This document shows, one piece after another, positions 30,643-37,418 of a stretch of DNA of 37,418 nt. The notes beneath the pieces are model-generated. The model made no database searches. It was not told the DNA's origin and saw only the letters and a list, made by a program, of their open reading frames with translations. Every line of letters starts with the position of its first letter. Positions within the stretch are counted from its first letter, which is position 1. A program made the position numbers and the translations under genes. The stretch comes from Rhodovarius sp. (lineage in GTDB: Bacteria; Pseudomonadota; Alphaproteobacteria; Acetobacterales; Acetobacteraceae), in the NCBI GenBank assembly GCA_025057055.1, contig JANWYF010000010.1, forward strand, positions 1 through 37,418, given 5' to 3'.

Positions 30643-31629
30643 ATGATCCTGCGCCGTTCCATCCTCGCGCTGCCGGCCCTGGCGGCGCCTGCCCTGGCCC
30701 AGCCGGCGGGCTGGCCCGACCGGCCGATCGTCTTCGTCTCTCCCTTCCTGCCCGGGGGCAGCACGGACATCATCGCGCGCATCATCGCCGATCGGGTGGC
30801 GCCGCGGCTTGGGCCCCAGGCCCGGATCATCGTCGAAAACCGCGCCGGTGCCGGCGGTTCGATCGGCAGTGAATGGGTGCGCCAGCGCCCGCCCGACGGC
30901 TATACGTGGCTGCTTGCCAGCGCCTCCTCCCACGGGACCAATCCCGCCGCACTGCCGCACCAGACGCCCTATGACCCGGTCGACGGGTTCACCCACCTCG
31001 CCGTGCTGGGAGATGCGCCGCTGGTGGTCGGGGTGCCCGCCAATTCTCGCTTCCGCACCCTGCAGGAGCTGATCGCCTTCGCCCGGGCCCATCCCGGACG
31101 GCTCTCCTGGGGCAGTTCCGGTGCCGGCGGCATCGGGCATCTGGCCGGCGAATATCTGCGGGTCGCAGCCGGCGGCTTCCAGGCCGAGTATGTCCCCTAT
31201 CGCGGCGGCAGCCAGGTGGCCGAGGCGCTGACCAAGGCCGAGATCGATTTCGCGATGGAGGTCTTGGCCTCCGCCGCGCCGACCATGCGCGCCAACCTCA
31301 CCCGCGCCTTGGCGGTGACCGGCTCCGAACGCCACCCCCTCTTCCCCGATATCCCGACGGTCGCGGAATCGGGGCTGCCCGGCTATGAGATCCGCACCTG
31401 GAACACGGTGGCGGCCCCGCGCGGCATGGATCCGGGCCTTGCCCGCCACATCAATGCCGCGCTGAACGAGGTGCTGCGCGAACCCCAGACCGTGCAGCGG
31501 CTGGAGATTGCCGGCCTCGACCCCCGGCCGGGCAGCACGGTGGAGTCGACGCGCCAGTTCGTCGCCGACCAGGTTGCCCTCTTCCGCGACATCGTCCAGC
31601 GCGCTGGGCTGCGGATCGGTCGGCAATAG
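30643..31629 (+). CDS. Tripartite tricarboxylate transporter receptor (Bug/TctC family)
   Basis: 328 residues from ATG 30643, 44 nt after the aminotransferase. Signal peptide 'MILRRSILALPALAAPALAQ'. Family blocks: 'FVSPFLPGGSTDIIARIIADR', 'RIIVENRAGAGGSIGSEWVRQ', 'PDGYTWLLAS', 'YVPYRGGSQVAEALTKAEIDFAMEVLAS', 'ALAVTGSERHPLFPDIPTVAESGLPGYE'. No TctA or TctB partner is nearby. Position at the end of the RidA-VOC-aminotransferase group suggests it binds the substrate or product of that pathway. Confidence 0.9.
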   Translation: MILRRSILALPALAAPALAQPAGWPDRPIVFVSPFLPGGSTDIIARIIADRVAPRLGPQARIIVENRAGAGGSIGSEWVRQRPPDGYTWLLASASSHGTNPAALPHQTPYDPVDGFTHLAVLGDAPLVVGVPANSRFRTLQELIAFARAHPGRLSWGSSGAGGIGHLAGEYLRVAAGGFQAEYVPYRGGSQVAEALTKAEIDFAMEVLASAAPTMRANLTRALAVTGSERHPLFPDIPTVAESGLPGYEIRTWNTVAAPRGMDPGLARHINAALNEVLREPQTVQRLEIAGLDPRPGSTVESTRQFVADQVALFRDIVQRAGLRIGRQ

Positions 31630-31632
31630 CTC

Positions 31633-31662
31633 TTGCCCGCCGGGCGGGGCGGCGCACATGCT
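31633..31662 (+). promoter_or_regulatory. Candidate leaderless promoter of the TPR gene
   Basis: TTGCCC (31633-31638), 18-nt spacer, CATGCT (31657-31662), ATG after 8 nt; no Shine-Dalgarno. ATGCT-N8-ATG is shared with sspB. Confidence 0.35.
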
Positions 31663-31670
31663 GGTCCGCC

Positions 31671-32240
31671 ATGCTTCTGCTGCTGCTTCCGCTGGCCCTG
31701 CTGGCCTTCCTCCCGCCGGCTGCCGCGCAACCGGCGGGGCAACGCCCCCCCGCCGCGCACCAGACCGAACTCGACCGCGCCTTCGCCGCCCTGCGCGACG
31801 CGCCGGATGAGGAAGGGGCGCTGCTCGTGGAGCGGCGCATCCTGCAGCTCTTCAGCGCGCGCGCGACACCGGCGGTCGCGCTGCTGCTGGCGCGCGGCCA
31901 GCGCAATCTGGCCGCCGGCCAGCCCGAGGATGCGCTTGAGGATTTCGACGCCGCCATCACCCTGGCCCCGAACTTGCCCGAGGCTTGGCTGGGCCGCGCG
32001 CTCGCCCATCACGCGGCGGGCCAGCTGGCCGCCGCCCTGGCCGATCTGCAGCATGTGCTGCGGCTGGAACCGCGGCATTGGATCGCGCTCGATCACCTCT
32101 CGCGCTGGCAGGCGGAGGCCGGCAACCACCTCGCCGCTCTGCGCAGCTTCGAGGCGGTGCTCGCGATCCATCCCAAGCTGCGCGGCGGGCAGCAACGGCT
32201 GCAGGATCTGCGCCGCCGCGCGCTCGGGGAGGACGCCTGA
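31671..32240 (+). CDS. Exported tetratricopeptide repeat protein
   Basis: 189 residues. An N-terminal signal peptide (leucine-rich, ending near 'PPAAAQP') precedes about three TPR units: 'ALLLARGQRNLAAGQPEDALEDFDAAITLAPNLPEAWLGRALAHHAAGQLAAALADLQHVLRLEPRHWIALDHLSRWQAEAGNHLAALRSFEAVLAIHP' shows the W/L-G-A-P spacing. TPR arrays bind other proteins, here probably in the periplasm. The partner is unknown. It converges with the ATP synthase operon. Confidence 0.85.
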   Translation: MLLLLLPLALLAFLPPAAAQPAGQRPPAAHQTELDRAFAALRDAPDEEGALLVERRILQLFSARATPAVALLLARGQRNLAAGQPEDALEDFDAAITLAPNLPEAWLGRALAHHAAGQLAAALADLQHVLRLEPRHWIALDHLSRWQAEAGNHLAALRSFEAVLAIHPKLRGGQQRLQDLRRRALGEDA

Positions 32241-32431
32241 CCCGCTGCCCTCGCTACGCGGACGGCGGGGCCTGTCGTACAGGGAGGCGGCAGGCCAGGG
32301 CGTGCCGGGCTTGAGCTGCGCCGAGCACGCGGCCGGACGGGCCGCGGGCGGCTCCCGCCGGCCAAGCAGGAGGCATCCCTGGCCGTCCGAGGAGAGGCCT
32401 CCGGCAGCGGCGAGTGCCGGCGGCGGCACCG

Positions 32432-32449
32432 CGGGGCCCGTAGGCCCCG
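32432..32449 (-). terminator. UACG-capped hairpin behind the ATP synthase operon
   Basis: On the minus strand CGGGGCC-TACG-GGCCCCG begins 18 nt after the atpF stop. The 7-bp GC stem is closed by a C(UACG)G tetraloop, one of the extra-stable UNCG loops. No U run follows, so it may mark or protect the 3' end. Confidence 0.5.
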
Positions 32450-32466
32450 GCAGCGCGTCTTCCCCT

Positions 32467-32955
32467 TCAGGCGGCGCGCAGGGCGCGCGGCAACTCCTCG
32501 ATCGAGCGGTCGATCATCGCCGCATCGGCTTCGGCGCTGAAGCTTTCGGCGATCACCGCGCGGGCCGCGGCCGCGGCCACTTCCGCCGCGGCGGCGCGGA
32601 CTTCCGCCAGGGCGGCCGCTTCGGCAGCGGCGATGCGCTCCATAGCGAGCCGCTCCCGCCGGGCGGCGGTGGCCTCTGCCTCGGCCGCTGCCTGGGCGGC
32701 GAGGCGTTCGGTCTCCGCCTTGGCGCGCTCGATCATCCGTTGCGCATCGGCCAGGGCCTGGGCGCGCTCGGCCTCGGCCGCGCGCAGCATGGCCTCCGCC
32801 TCCTCCCGCAGGCGGGCGGCTTCGGCCAGCTCTTCGGCGATGCGACGGCTGCGCGCATCGAGCAGCGCGGTGATGCGCAGCCAAGCCAGCCGGCCGAAGG
32901 CGGCGACGAAGATGATGAAGCTCGCGGCGACCCAGAATGTGGGATCGGACAGCAT
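32467..32955 (-). CDS. atpF: ATP synthase F0 subunit b
   Basis: 162 residues. One N-terminal membrane helix ('FWVAASFIIFVAAFGRLAW') and a long charged Ala/Glu/Arg coiled coil ('RLREEAEAMLRAAEAERAQALADAQRMIERAKAETERLAAQ') that forms the peripheral stalk joining F0 to F1. Its ATG overlaps the stop of the b' gene by one base (TGATG), so the two stalk halves are made together. Last gene of the operon. Confidence 0.92.
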   Translation of the reverse strand: MLSDPTFWVAASFIIFVAAFGRLAWLRITALLDARSRRIAEELAEAARLREEAEAMLRAAEAERAQALADAQRMIERAKAETERLAAQAAAEAEATAARRERLAMERIAAAEAAALAEVRAAAAEVAAAAARAVIAESFSAEADAAMIDRSIEELPRALRAA

Positions 32956-33455
32956 CAGGCGCTCCCTCTCGCAGCCAGGGCGCGGTCGACGGCGGCCTGG
33001 ACCCGGGCGGGATCGGCGCTGCCGGTCAGGCGGGCGACCAGGGCGGTCGCGGTCTCCGTCGCCACATCGCGCAGCGCGCCCATGGCGGCGTTGCGCGCGG
33101 CCTCGATCCGCGCCTCCGCGGCGGCGATCTGGGCGGCCAGCCGGGCATTCAGCGCCTCGCTGCGCGCCTGGGCCTCGGCGTCCGCCGCCTCGAGCGCCGC
33201 CGCCACAGCCGCCTGCGCTTCAGCCCGCGCCTTCTCGATGGCGGCGCGCATTTCCGCCATCGCGGCATCGGCTGCCGCCTTGGCGGCCTGCGCGGCCTCC
33301 AGATCGGCGGCGATGCGGGCGGCGCGGGCTTCCAGCACCTCGCCCACCTTGGGCAGAACCTTGCCCGCGAGCAGGAGGTAGAGGCCGCCGAAGATGATCA
33401 GCAGCCACACCACCTGCGCGAGCAGCAGGGGGTTGTCAAAGTCGAGCTGGGGCAT
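32955..33455 (-). CDS. ATP synthase F0 subunit b'
   Basis: 166 residues. N-terminal 'MPQLDFDNPLLLAQVVWLLIIFGGLYLLLAGKVLPKVGEVLEARAARIAADL' is the usual start of the b' paralogue in photosynthetic and other alphaproteobacteria; a long coiled coil follows. With subunit b it makes a heterodimeric stalk. It lies between atpE and atpF with a 65-nt gap behind atpE. Confidence 0.92.
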   Translation of the reverse strand: MPQLDFDNPLLLAQVVWLLIIFGGLYLLLAGKVLPKVGEVLEARAARIAADLEAAQAAKAAADAAMAEMRAAIEKARAEAQAAVAAALEAADAEAQARSEALNARLAAQIAAAEARIEAARNAAMGALRDVATETATALVARLTGSADPARVQAAVDRALAARGSA

Positions 33456-33520
33456 GCGCCCGCCCTCCTTTCACTCTCCGGCTCCGGAATGCGGCCGGGT
33501 GCGGCCGGCCGCAGGCGCCC

Positions 33521-33745
33521 TCAGGCGAAGAGGATGAGGAAGGCGATCAGCAGGGCGAAGAGCGCCACCGCCTCGGTCAGGGCGAAACCCAGGATGCCGA
33601 TCGGGAAGACCGCATCGCGGGCCGCCGGGTTGCGCGCCACGCTGTTGATCAGCGAGGAGAAGATGTTGCCGATCCCGAGACCGACACCGAACAGCGCGAT
33701 CACGGCGAGGCCGGCGCCGAGCGCCTTGGCGGCTGCAACTTCCAT
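33521..33745 (-). CDS. atpE: ATP synthase F0 subunit c
   Basis: 74 residues forming two membrane helices joined by the polar loop 'ARNPAARD'. The proton-binding carboxylate is E58 in '[16 protein letters not shown]'. No second acidic or Q/S set for sodium binding is evident, so the ring is likely proton-driven. A strong purine-rich ribosome binding site (GGAAGGAAG) precedes the ATG, in keeping with the many copies needed per complex. Confidence 0.95.
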   Translation of the reverse strand: MEVAAAKALGAGLAVIALFGVGLGIGNIFSSLINSVARNPAARDAVFPIGILGFALTEAVALFALLIAFLILFA

Positions 33746-33794
33746 CTGTGGCTTCCTTCCTTCCTAGGAGCTGTGGGGGGGATCCGCGCGCCGC

Positions 33795-34550
33795 TCAGTG
33801 CAGGTGCACCGCGTCGTGCAGATAGATGCAGGTGAGGATGGCGAACACATAGGCCTGCAGGAACGCCACCAGCACCTCAAACCCGACCAGCGCCACGTTG
33901 AGCGCCAGCGGCATGACCGACAGGAACGGCCCGACCGCCCCGAGGCCCGCCAGCATGACAACGAAAGTGGCGAAGACCTTCAGCATCACGTGGCCGGCCA
34001 CCATGTTGGCGAAGAGGCGGATCGAGAGGCTGACCGGCCGCGACAGGTAAGAGACGATCTCGACCGGGACGATGATCGGGGCAAGCCAGACCGGCGCGCC
34101 TTCCGGGAAGAAGTAGCCGAAGAACTTGCGCCCGTGGATCATCAGCGCAACGACCGTGATCAGCACGAAGACGATCGCCGCCAGGGCGAAGGTGACGGCG
34201 ATATGGCTCGTGAAGGTGAAGGCGTAGGGCAGAAGCCCCAGCATGTTGCCGACCAGGATGAACATGAACAGGGTGAAGACGAAGGGGAAGAAGCGCTTGC
34301 CTTCCTCTCCCACCTGGTCGGTCACCATCCGGTAGATGAACTCGTAGCTCGCTTCGGCCAGGGATTGCAGCCGCCCGGGCACCACCGCGCGCGGCCGCAT
34401 CCCCCAAGTCATGAGCGCGAGAATGATCGCCGCCGCGATCAACATATGCAGGTTGGATTGGGTGAAGTTCACCGCCGCGCCGAGGACACCCAGCGCGGGC
34501 GTCAGCTCGAACTGGCTCAACGCGTCGATCGTCTTGCCTTCCGCCGCCAC
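33795..34550 (-). CDS. atpB: ATP synthase F0 subunit a
   Basis: 251 residues. Membrane protein with the essential arginine (about R178) in 'SLSIRLFANMVAGHVMLKVF', plus 'GNMLGLLPYAFTFTSHIAVT' and a C-terminal 'FEVLVAFLQAYVFAILTCIYLHDAVHLH'. It forms the two proton half-channels next to the c ring. I chose GTG 34550 because AGGGG ends 6 nt before it; a TTG at 34556 would lie against that site. The gap to atpI is 20 nt. Confidence 0.92.
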   Translation of the reverse strand: MAAEGKTIDALSQFELTPALGVLGAAVNFTQSNLHMLIAAAIILALMTWGMRPRAVVPGRLQSLAEASYEFIYRMVTDQVGEEGKRFFPFVFTLFMFILVGNMLGLLPYAFTFTSHIAVTFALAAIVFVLITVVALMIHGRKFFGYFFPEGAPVWLAPIIVPVEIVSYLSRPVSLSIRLFANMVAGHVMLKVFATFVVMLAGLGAVGPFLSVMPLALNVALVGFEVLVAFLQAYVFAILTCIYLHDAVHLH

Positions 34551-34570
34551 CTGCAACCCCTGTCTGCCGC

Positions 34571-34861
34571 TCAGCCCCGATCACGCTTCCGCGGGTTGAA
34601 CAGCCGATAGACGTTCAACACCCCGGCGGCGCTGCCCACCAGGAACATCACCAGGAAGAGCCACGGCCAGGTGCCCAGCCAACGGTCAAGCAGCAGGCCG
34701 AGACCCACGCCGACCATGAGGGCCGAGACCACCTCCACCCCGGCGCGGAACCCCACGCCCCATGGGCCGGCCGGCAGCTGGCCCCGCCCCTGTTCCCTCT
34801 CCAACCCATGGCGGAGACGGGCGTCCCGGAGGCGGCGGTCGAAGCCGTCCTGCTGACCCAT
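34571..34861 (-). CDS. atpI: ATP synthase accessory protein AtpI
   Basis: 96 residues from ATG 34859-34861. An arginine-rich N-terminal tail ('DGFDRRLRDARLRHGLERE') precedes two membrane helices: 'GVGFRAGVEVVSALMVGVGLGLLLDRWLG' and 'PWLFLVMFLVGSAAGVLNVYRLF'. AtpI helps assemble the c ring and may carry Mg2+; it is the first gene of the F0 operon in many alphaproteobacteria. The genes for F1 are not in the window, as usual for this class. Confidence 0.85.
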   Translation of the reverse strand: MGQQDGFDRRLRDARLRHGLEREQGRGQLPAGPWGVGFRAGVEVVSALMVGVGLGLLLDRWLGTWPWLFLVMFLVGSAAGVLNVYRLFNPRKRDRG

Positions 34862-34934
34862 GCCATGACCCCCCTGCGGATGCCCGCTGAAGGCATGGGG
34901 CGGATACGGGCAGACCCCCAGGGTGTCAACCCGT

Positions 34935-37259
34935 TCATGCGGCCGCCGCCGCGCGGGCCAGCGCCAGCACCGCCTCGGCCGGCATCGGCCGCGCCAGGAG
35001 AAAGCCCTGCACCATGTCGCAGCCGAGCGCATGCAGCTGGCGGAGCTGCTCCTCGGTCTCCACCCCCTCGGCCACCACCTGAGCGCCCAGGCTGTGGGCC
35101 AGGCGCACCACCGTCTCGACGATGCGCGGTGCCGCCCCGCCCCGCTCGATCGCCGCCACGAAGCTGCGGTCCACCTTGATCACGTCGACCGGCAGGTCCT
35201 GCAGATAAGCGAGCGAGGAGAAGCCCGTGCCGAAATCGTCCAGGGCGATGGACACGCCGAGGGAGCCGAGGCTTGCGAACATCTTCCGCGCGGCGGCGGA
35301 ATCGCCGATGAAGGTGCTCTCGGTCACCTCGATCTCGAGCAGCTCGGCCGGCAGGTCGGCCTCCTCCAGCGCCTCGCGCACCAGGGCGAGCACGTGGCCC
35401 TCCGCCACCAGCTCGGCCGAGAGATTGACCGCCACCGGCAGCTCTAGCCCCGCGGCGCGCCATTCCGCCGCCTGGCGGGCGGCCGCGCGCAGCACGAAGC
35501 GCGCCAGCGGCAGCGCGAGCCCGGCCTCCTCGGCCAGGGGGACGAACAGCGCGGGCGAGAGCGGGCCATGGCGCGGATGGGTCCAGCGCAGCAGCGCCTC
35601 CACCCCCGCAAGGCGGCGGCCGGGCAGGCGGAATTTGGGCTGAAAGACGATGTGCAGCCCGCCTTCGGCCAGAGCCTGCACCAGGTCAACCTGCAGGGCG
35701 CGGCGAGCGGCGGCCTCATCCTCCATCTCGGGGCGGAAGAGGGCGAAACGCCCGCGCCCGGCCCGGCGCGCCTCGCGCAGGGCGAGCTCGGCCCGAGCGA
35801 ACAGCGCCTCCGGCGGATCGCCGGGTTGATGCACCGCCACCGCCCCCAGGCTGGCCGTGCAGCGGACCGAGACGCCGTTGACCTGGTAGGGCTGCGCCAG
35901 CACCGCCACCACCCGCTGTGCGAGGGCCGCCGCATCGGCCGGATCGCCGATGCGCTGGAGCACCGCGAACTCGTCCCCGCCCAGCCGCGCGGCCAAATCC
36001 CCCGCCCGGATGATCCCGCGCAGCCGGGCCGCCGCCGCGAGCAGCACCGTATCCCCCGCCGCCTGCCCATGGCTGTCGTTGACCCGGCGGAACTGGTCGA
36101 GGTCGATGACGTGCAGCGCGAAGGGACGGCTGGCCGCCTGTTCGGCCGCGGCCGCCAGCGCGCGGGCGAACTGGGCGCGGTTGACAAGGCCGGTCAGGCC
36201 GTCGTGCTCGATGAGATGCTGGGCACGGCGTTCCGCCTCCCGCCGTTCGGTCACATCAAGGCCGATGCGCAGCAGCCTCACCGGCAGCCCTGCCTCCGCC
36301 GCGACCGGGGCGGTGGTCACCACCAGCACCCGGCGCGAGCCATCGGCATGGACGAACTCCCTCTCCCGCGCGGCGATCGGCTGCCCCTGCGCCAGCACCG
36401 CCTGGAGATCGGCCTCCAACGCCGGCGAGAGGCCGGCCTCGGTCGGGCGGCGGCCGACCAGCTCCTGCTCCGGCCTGCCGGTGTATTCGACCACCGCCCG
36501 GTTGACGAAGACGCAGCGCAAATCCGGCCCATAGGCCGAGATCAGCGCCGGGGTGTGATCGATCACGGTGCGCAGCAGCAGGCTCGCGGCACGGCTGTGG
36601 GCCGAGGCTTCCTCGGCCCGGCGCTGCGCGGCCTGCGCCTGCAGCGAACGCCGCCAGAGCAGCGCCACCAGCACCGCATTGGCGAGGACCAGCAACAGGA
36701 ACCCGGCGGCAAACGCGGCGACATGCCGCGCCACCTCGAGCTGGCGGGCGCGCTCGCGGTCCTGGCGGATGGCATGGAGCAGCCGACCCGCCTCGACCAG
36801 CGGCTCCTCGAGCCTGCTGAGCCGCGCGAGCAGCTCCGGCAGCCGGCCGGGCGCCGGTGGCAGCGCCTCCTCGATGAGGCGCAGAACGCCGAGCATCTCG
36901 GGCAGACGGTCCAGCAGGGCCGAGAGGCCGGGTGAATCCTCCCAGCTCTCGAGGATCTCGAGCTGCTGGATCCGCCCCCATAGCAGATCGAGCCGCAAGG
37001 GCAGCTCGGCCAAGGCTGAGGGATCGCCAGCGGCACTGCGCGCCAGAGTGGCGGAAAATCGCTGCAGCTCGATCTGCGCCTGCGTGACCTGCCAGAAGCT
37101 CCAGCGATGGCGCTCGGCCTCGGCGCGGTGGCTCCGCACCAGCCCCTCGAGCCCAAGGCCAAGCCCGGCCGCCACCAGGACGCAGAGCAGACTCAGTCCC
37201 AGTAGCAGCGCCCGACGGGCACGCGAGAGGTCGGCCAAGAGACGGGCGATCGCTCTCAC
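34935..37259 (-). CDS. GGDEF-EAL cyclic di-GMP protein with PAS sensor
   Basis: 774 residues from GTG 37259, which overlaps the upstream stop (GTGA). Membrane helices at about 17-38 and 180-202 enclose a helical periplasmic sensor; PAS at about 228-334 ('[23 protein letters not shown]'). The diguanylate cyclase has intact 'RLGGDEF' (GGDEF 427-431) with inhibitory I-site R-x-x-D five residues before. The phosphodiesterase domain keeps 'EALLRW' (554-559), 'VNLSAEL', 'EVTES', '[13 protein letters not shown]', 'IKVDRSFV' and 'AEGVETEEQ'. Both activities look possible; which dominates cannot be told. The upstream overlap with a molybdopterin-oxidoreductase-like gene suggests that protein signals to it. 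The F0 operon follows 73 nt downstream on the same strand. Confidence 0.92.
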   Translation of the reverse strand: MRAIARLLADLSRARRALLLGLSLLCVLVAAGLGLGLEGLVRSHRAEAERHRWSFWQVTQAQIELQRFSATLARSAAGDPSALAELPLRLDLLWGRIQQLEILESWEDSPGLSALLDRLPEMLGVLRLIEEALPPAPGRLPELLARLSRLEEPLVEAGRLLHAIRQDRERARQLEVARHVAAFAAGFLLLVLANAVLVALLWRRSLQAQAAQRRAEEASAHSRAASLLLRTVIDHTPALISAYGPDLRCVFVNRAVVEYTGRPEQELVGRRPTEAGLSPALEADLQAVLAQGQPIAAREREFVHADGSRRVLVVTTAPVAAEAGLPVRLLRIGLDVTERREAERRAQHLIEHDGLTGLVNRAQFARALAAAAEQAASRPFALHVIDLDQFRRVNDSHGQAAGDTVLLAAAARLRGIIRAGDLAARLGGDEFAVLQRIGDPADAAALAQRVVAVLAQPYQVNGVSVRCTASLGAVAVHQPGDPPEALFARAELALREARRAGRGRFALFRPEMEDEAAARRALQVDLVQALAEGGLHIVFQPKFRLPGRRLAGVEALLRWTHPRHGPLSPALFVPLAEEAGLALPLARFVLRAAARQAAEWRAAGLELPVAVNLSAELVAEGHVLALVREALEEADLPAELLEIEVTESTFIGDSAAARKMFASLGSLGVSIALDDFGTGFSSLAYLQDLPVDVIKVDRSFVAAIERGGAAPRIVETVVRLAHSLGAQVVAEGVETEEQLRQLHALGCDMVQGFLLARPMPAEAVLALARAAAAA

Positions 37260-37418
37260 GCCGCCTCGATCAGCCGGAGTTGCCAGACGGCGCGGCGATG
37301 AAAGAGCGGGAGGTCGAGCCCGGGCCGGGCCGACCACGGATAGAGCAGCCAGAAAGGACCGCGATCGCGCACCGTCAGCAGCACACCGTTGCGCCGCCAG
37401 GCAAGGAACAGGCCGTGG
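37256..37418 (-). CDS. Molybdopterin-oxidoreductase-like protein (3' end)
   Basis: The last 53 residues of a gene that enters from the right edge: '[29 protein letters not shown]', '[19 protein letters not shown]', then TGA at 37256-37258. '[10 protein letters not shown]' and the closing 'WQLRLIE' are typical of the end of small exported proteins with a sulfite-oxidase-type molybdopterin fold, which in proteobacteria often precede a membrane GGDEF or histidine-kinase gene. The identification rests on a short stretch. Its stop overlaps the GTG start of the GGDEF-EAL gene. Confidence 0.6.
   Translation of the reverse strand, partial: HGLFLAWRRNGVLLTVRDRGPFWLLYPWSARPGLDLPLFHRRAVWQLRLIEAA

Noticed and set aside
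1-37418. CRISPR arrays, tRNA or rRNA genes
   Set aside because: No regularly spaced repeats, cloverleaf-like sequences or rRNA segments were recognised on either strand.

Overview
The window is very GC-rich, almost fully coding bacterial chromosome. Several traits point to an alphaproteobacterium, most likely Rhodospirillales/Acetobacteraceae (for example a Roseomonas relative); this is inference from gene content, not a database match. The traits are an F0 operon separate from F1 with duplicated b and b' subunits, an alpha-type SspB, a 52-residue aa3 oxidase subunit IV, a DUF952 gene near pyrD, a GTTC-N7-GTTC SOS box, and two orphan tripartite-tricarboxylate (Bug) receptors.

Layout. 1-3353: the end of a TRAP-type solute receptor gene, overlapping a large hybrid histidine kinase. 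3699-6917 (minus): a two-domain glycosyltransferase and an S24/LexA-like repressor. 7045-19438: a 12.4-kb phage-derived late module. 19449-22632: DUF952 protein, a DMT exporter (minus), pyrD and a class IIA HAD hydrolase. 22806-23897: a mandelate racemase-like enolase-superfamily enzyme. 24242-24400 (minus): cytochrome oxidase subunit IV. 24911-32240: Bug receptor, SspB, class I fumarase, RidA, VOC protein, class V aminotransferase, second Bug receptor and TPR protein. 32467-34861 (minus): atpI-atpB-atpE-atpF'-atpF. 34935-37418 (minus): a GGDEF-EAL protein behind the end of a small molybdopterin-oxidoreductase-like gene.

The main item of interest is the phage module. Its order is portal, scaffold, capsid, tail tube A, tail tube B, small internal protein, tail fibre, putative small terminase, large terminase and lysis genes. 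This is the order of the T7 late (class III) genes, and a strong hairpin follows the capsid gene where T7 has its T-phi terminator. I see no integrase, replication gene, phage RNA polymerase or large ejection proteins (T7 gp15/gp16). The module follows a LexA box and a divergently transcribed S24 repressor. A consensus promoter followed about 35 bp later by an intrinsic terminator lies just before the portal gene and probably makes a roughly 65-nt RNA. Together this suggests a domesticated, SOS-inducible podovirus particle (a gene-transfer-agent-like or killer particle) or a strongly reduced prophage.

The metabolic genes look like ordinary accessory catabolism (racemase, RidA/VOC/aminotransferase, solute receptors) mixed with core functions (pyrD, fumarase, sspB, ATP synthase). 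Several genes without a Shine-Dalgarno sequence carry a -10-like element 6-8 nt before ATG, suggesting leaderless transcripts.
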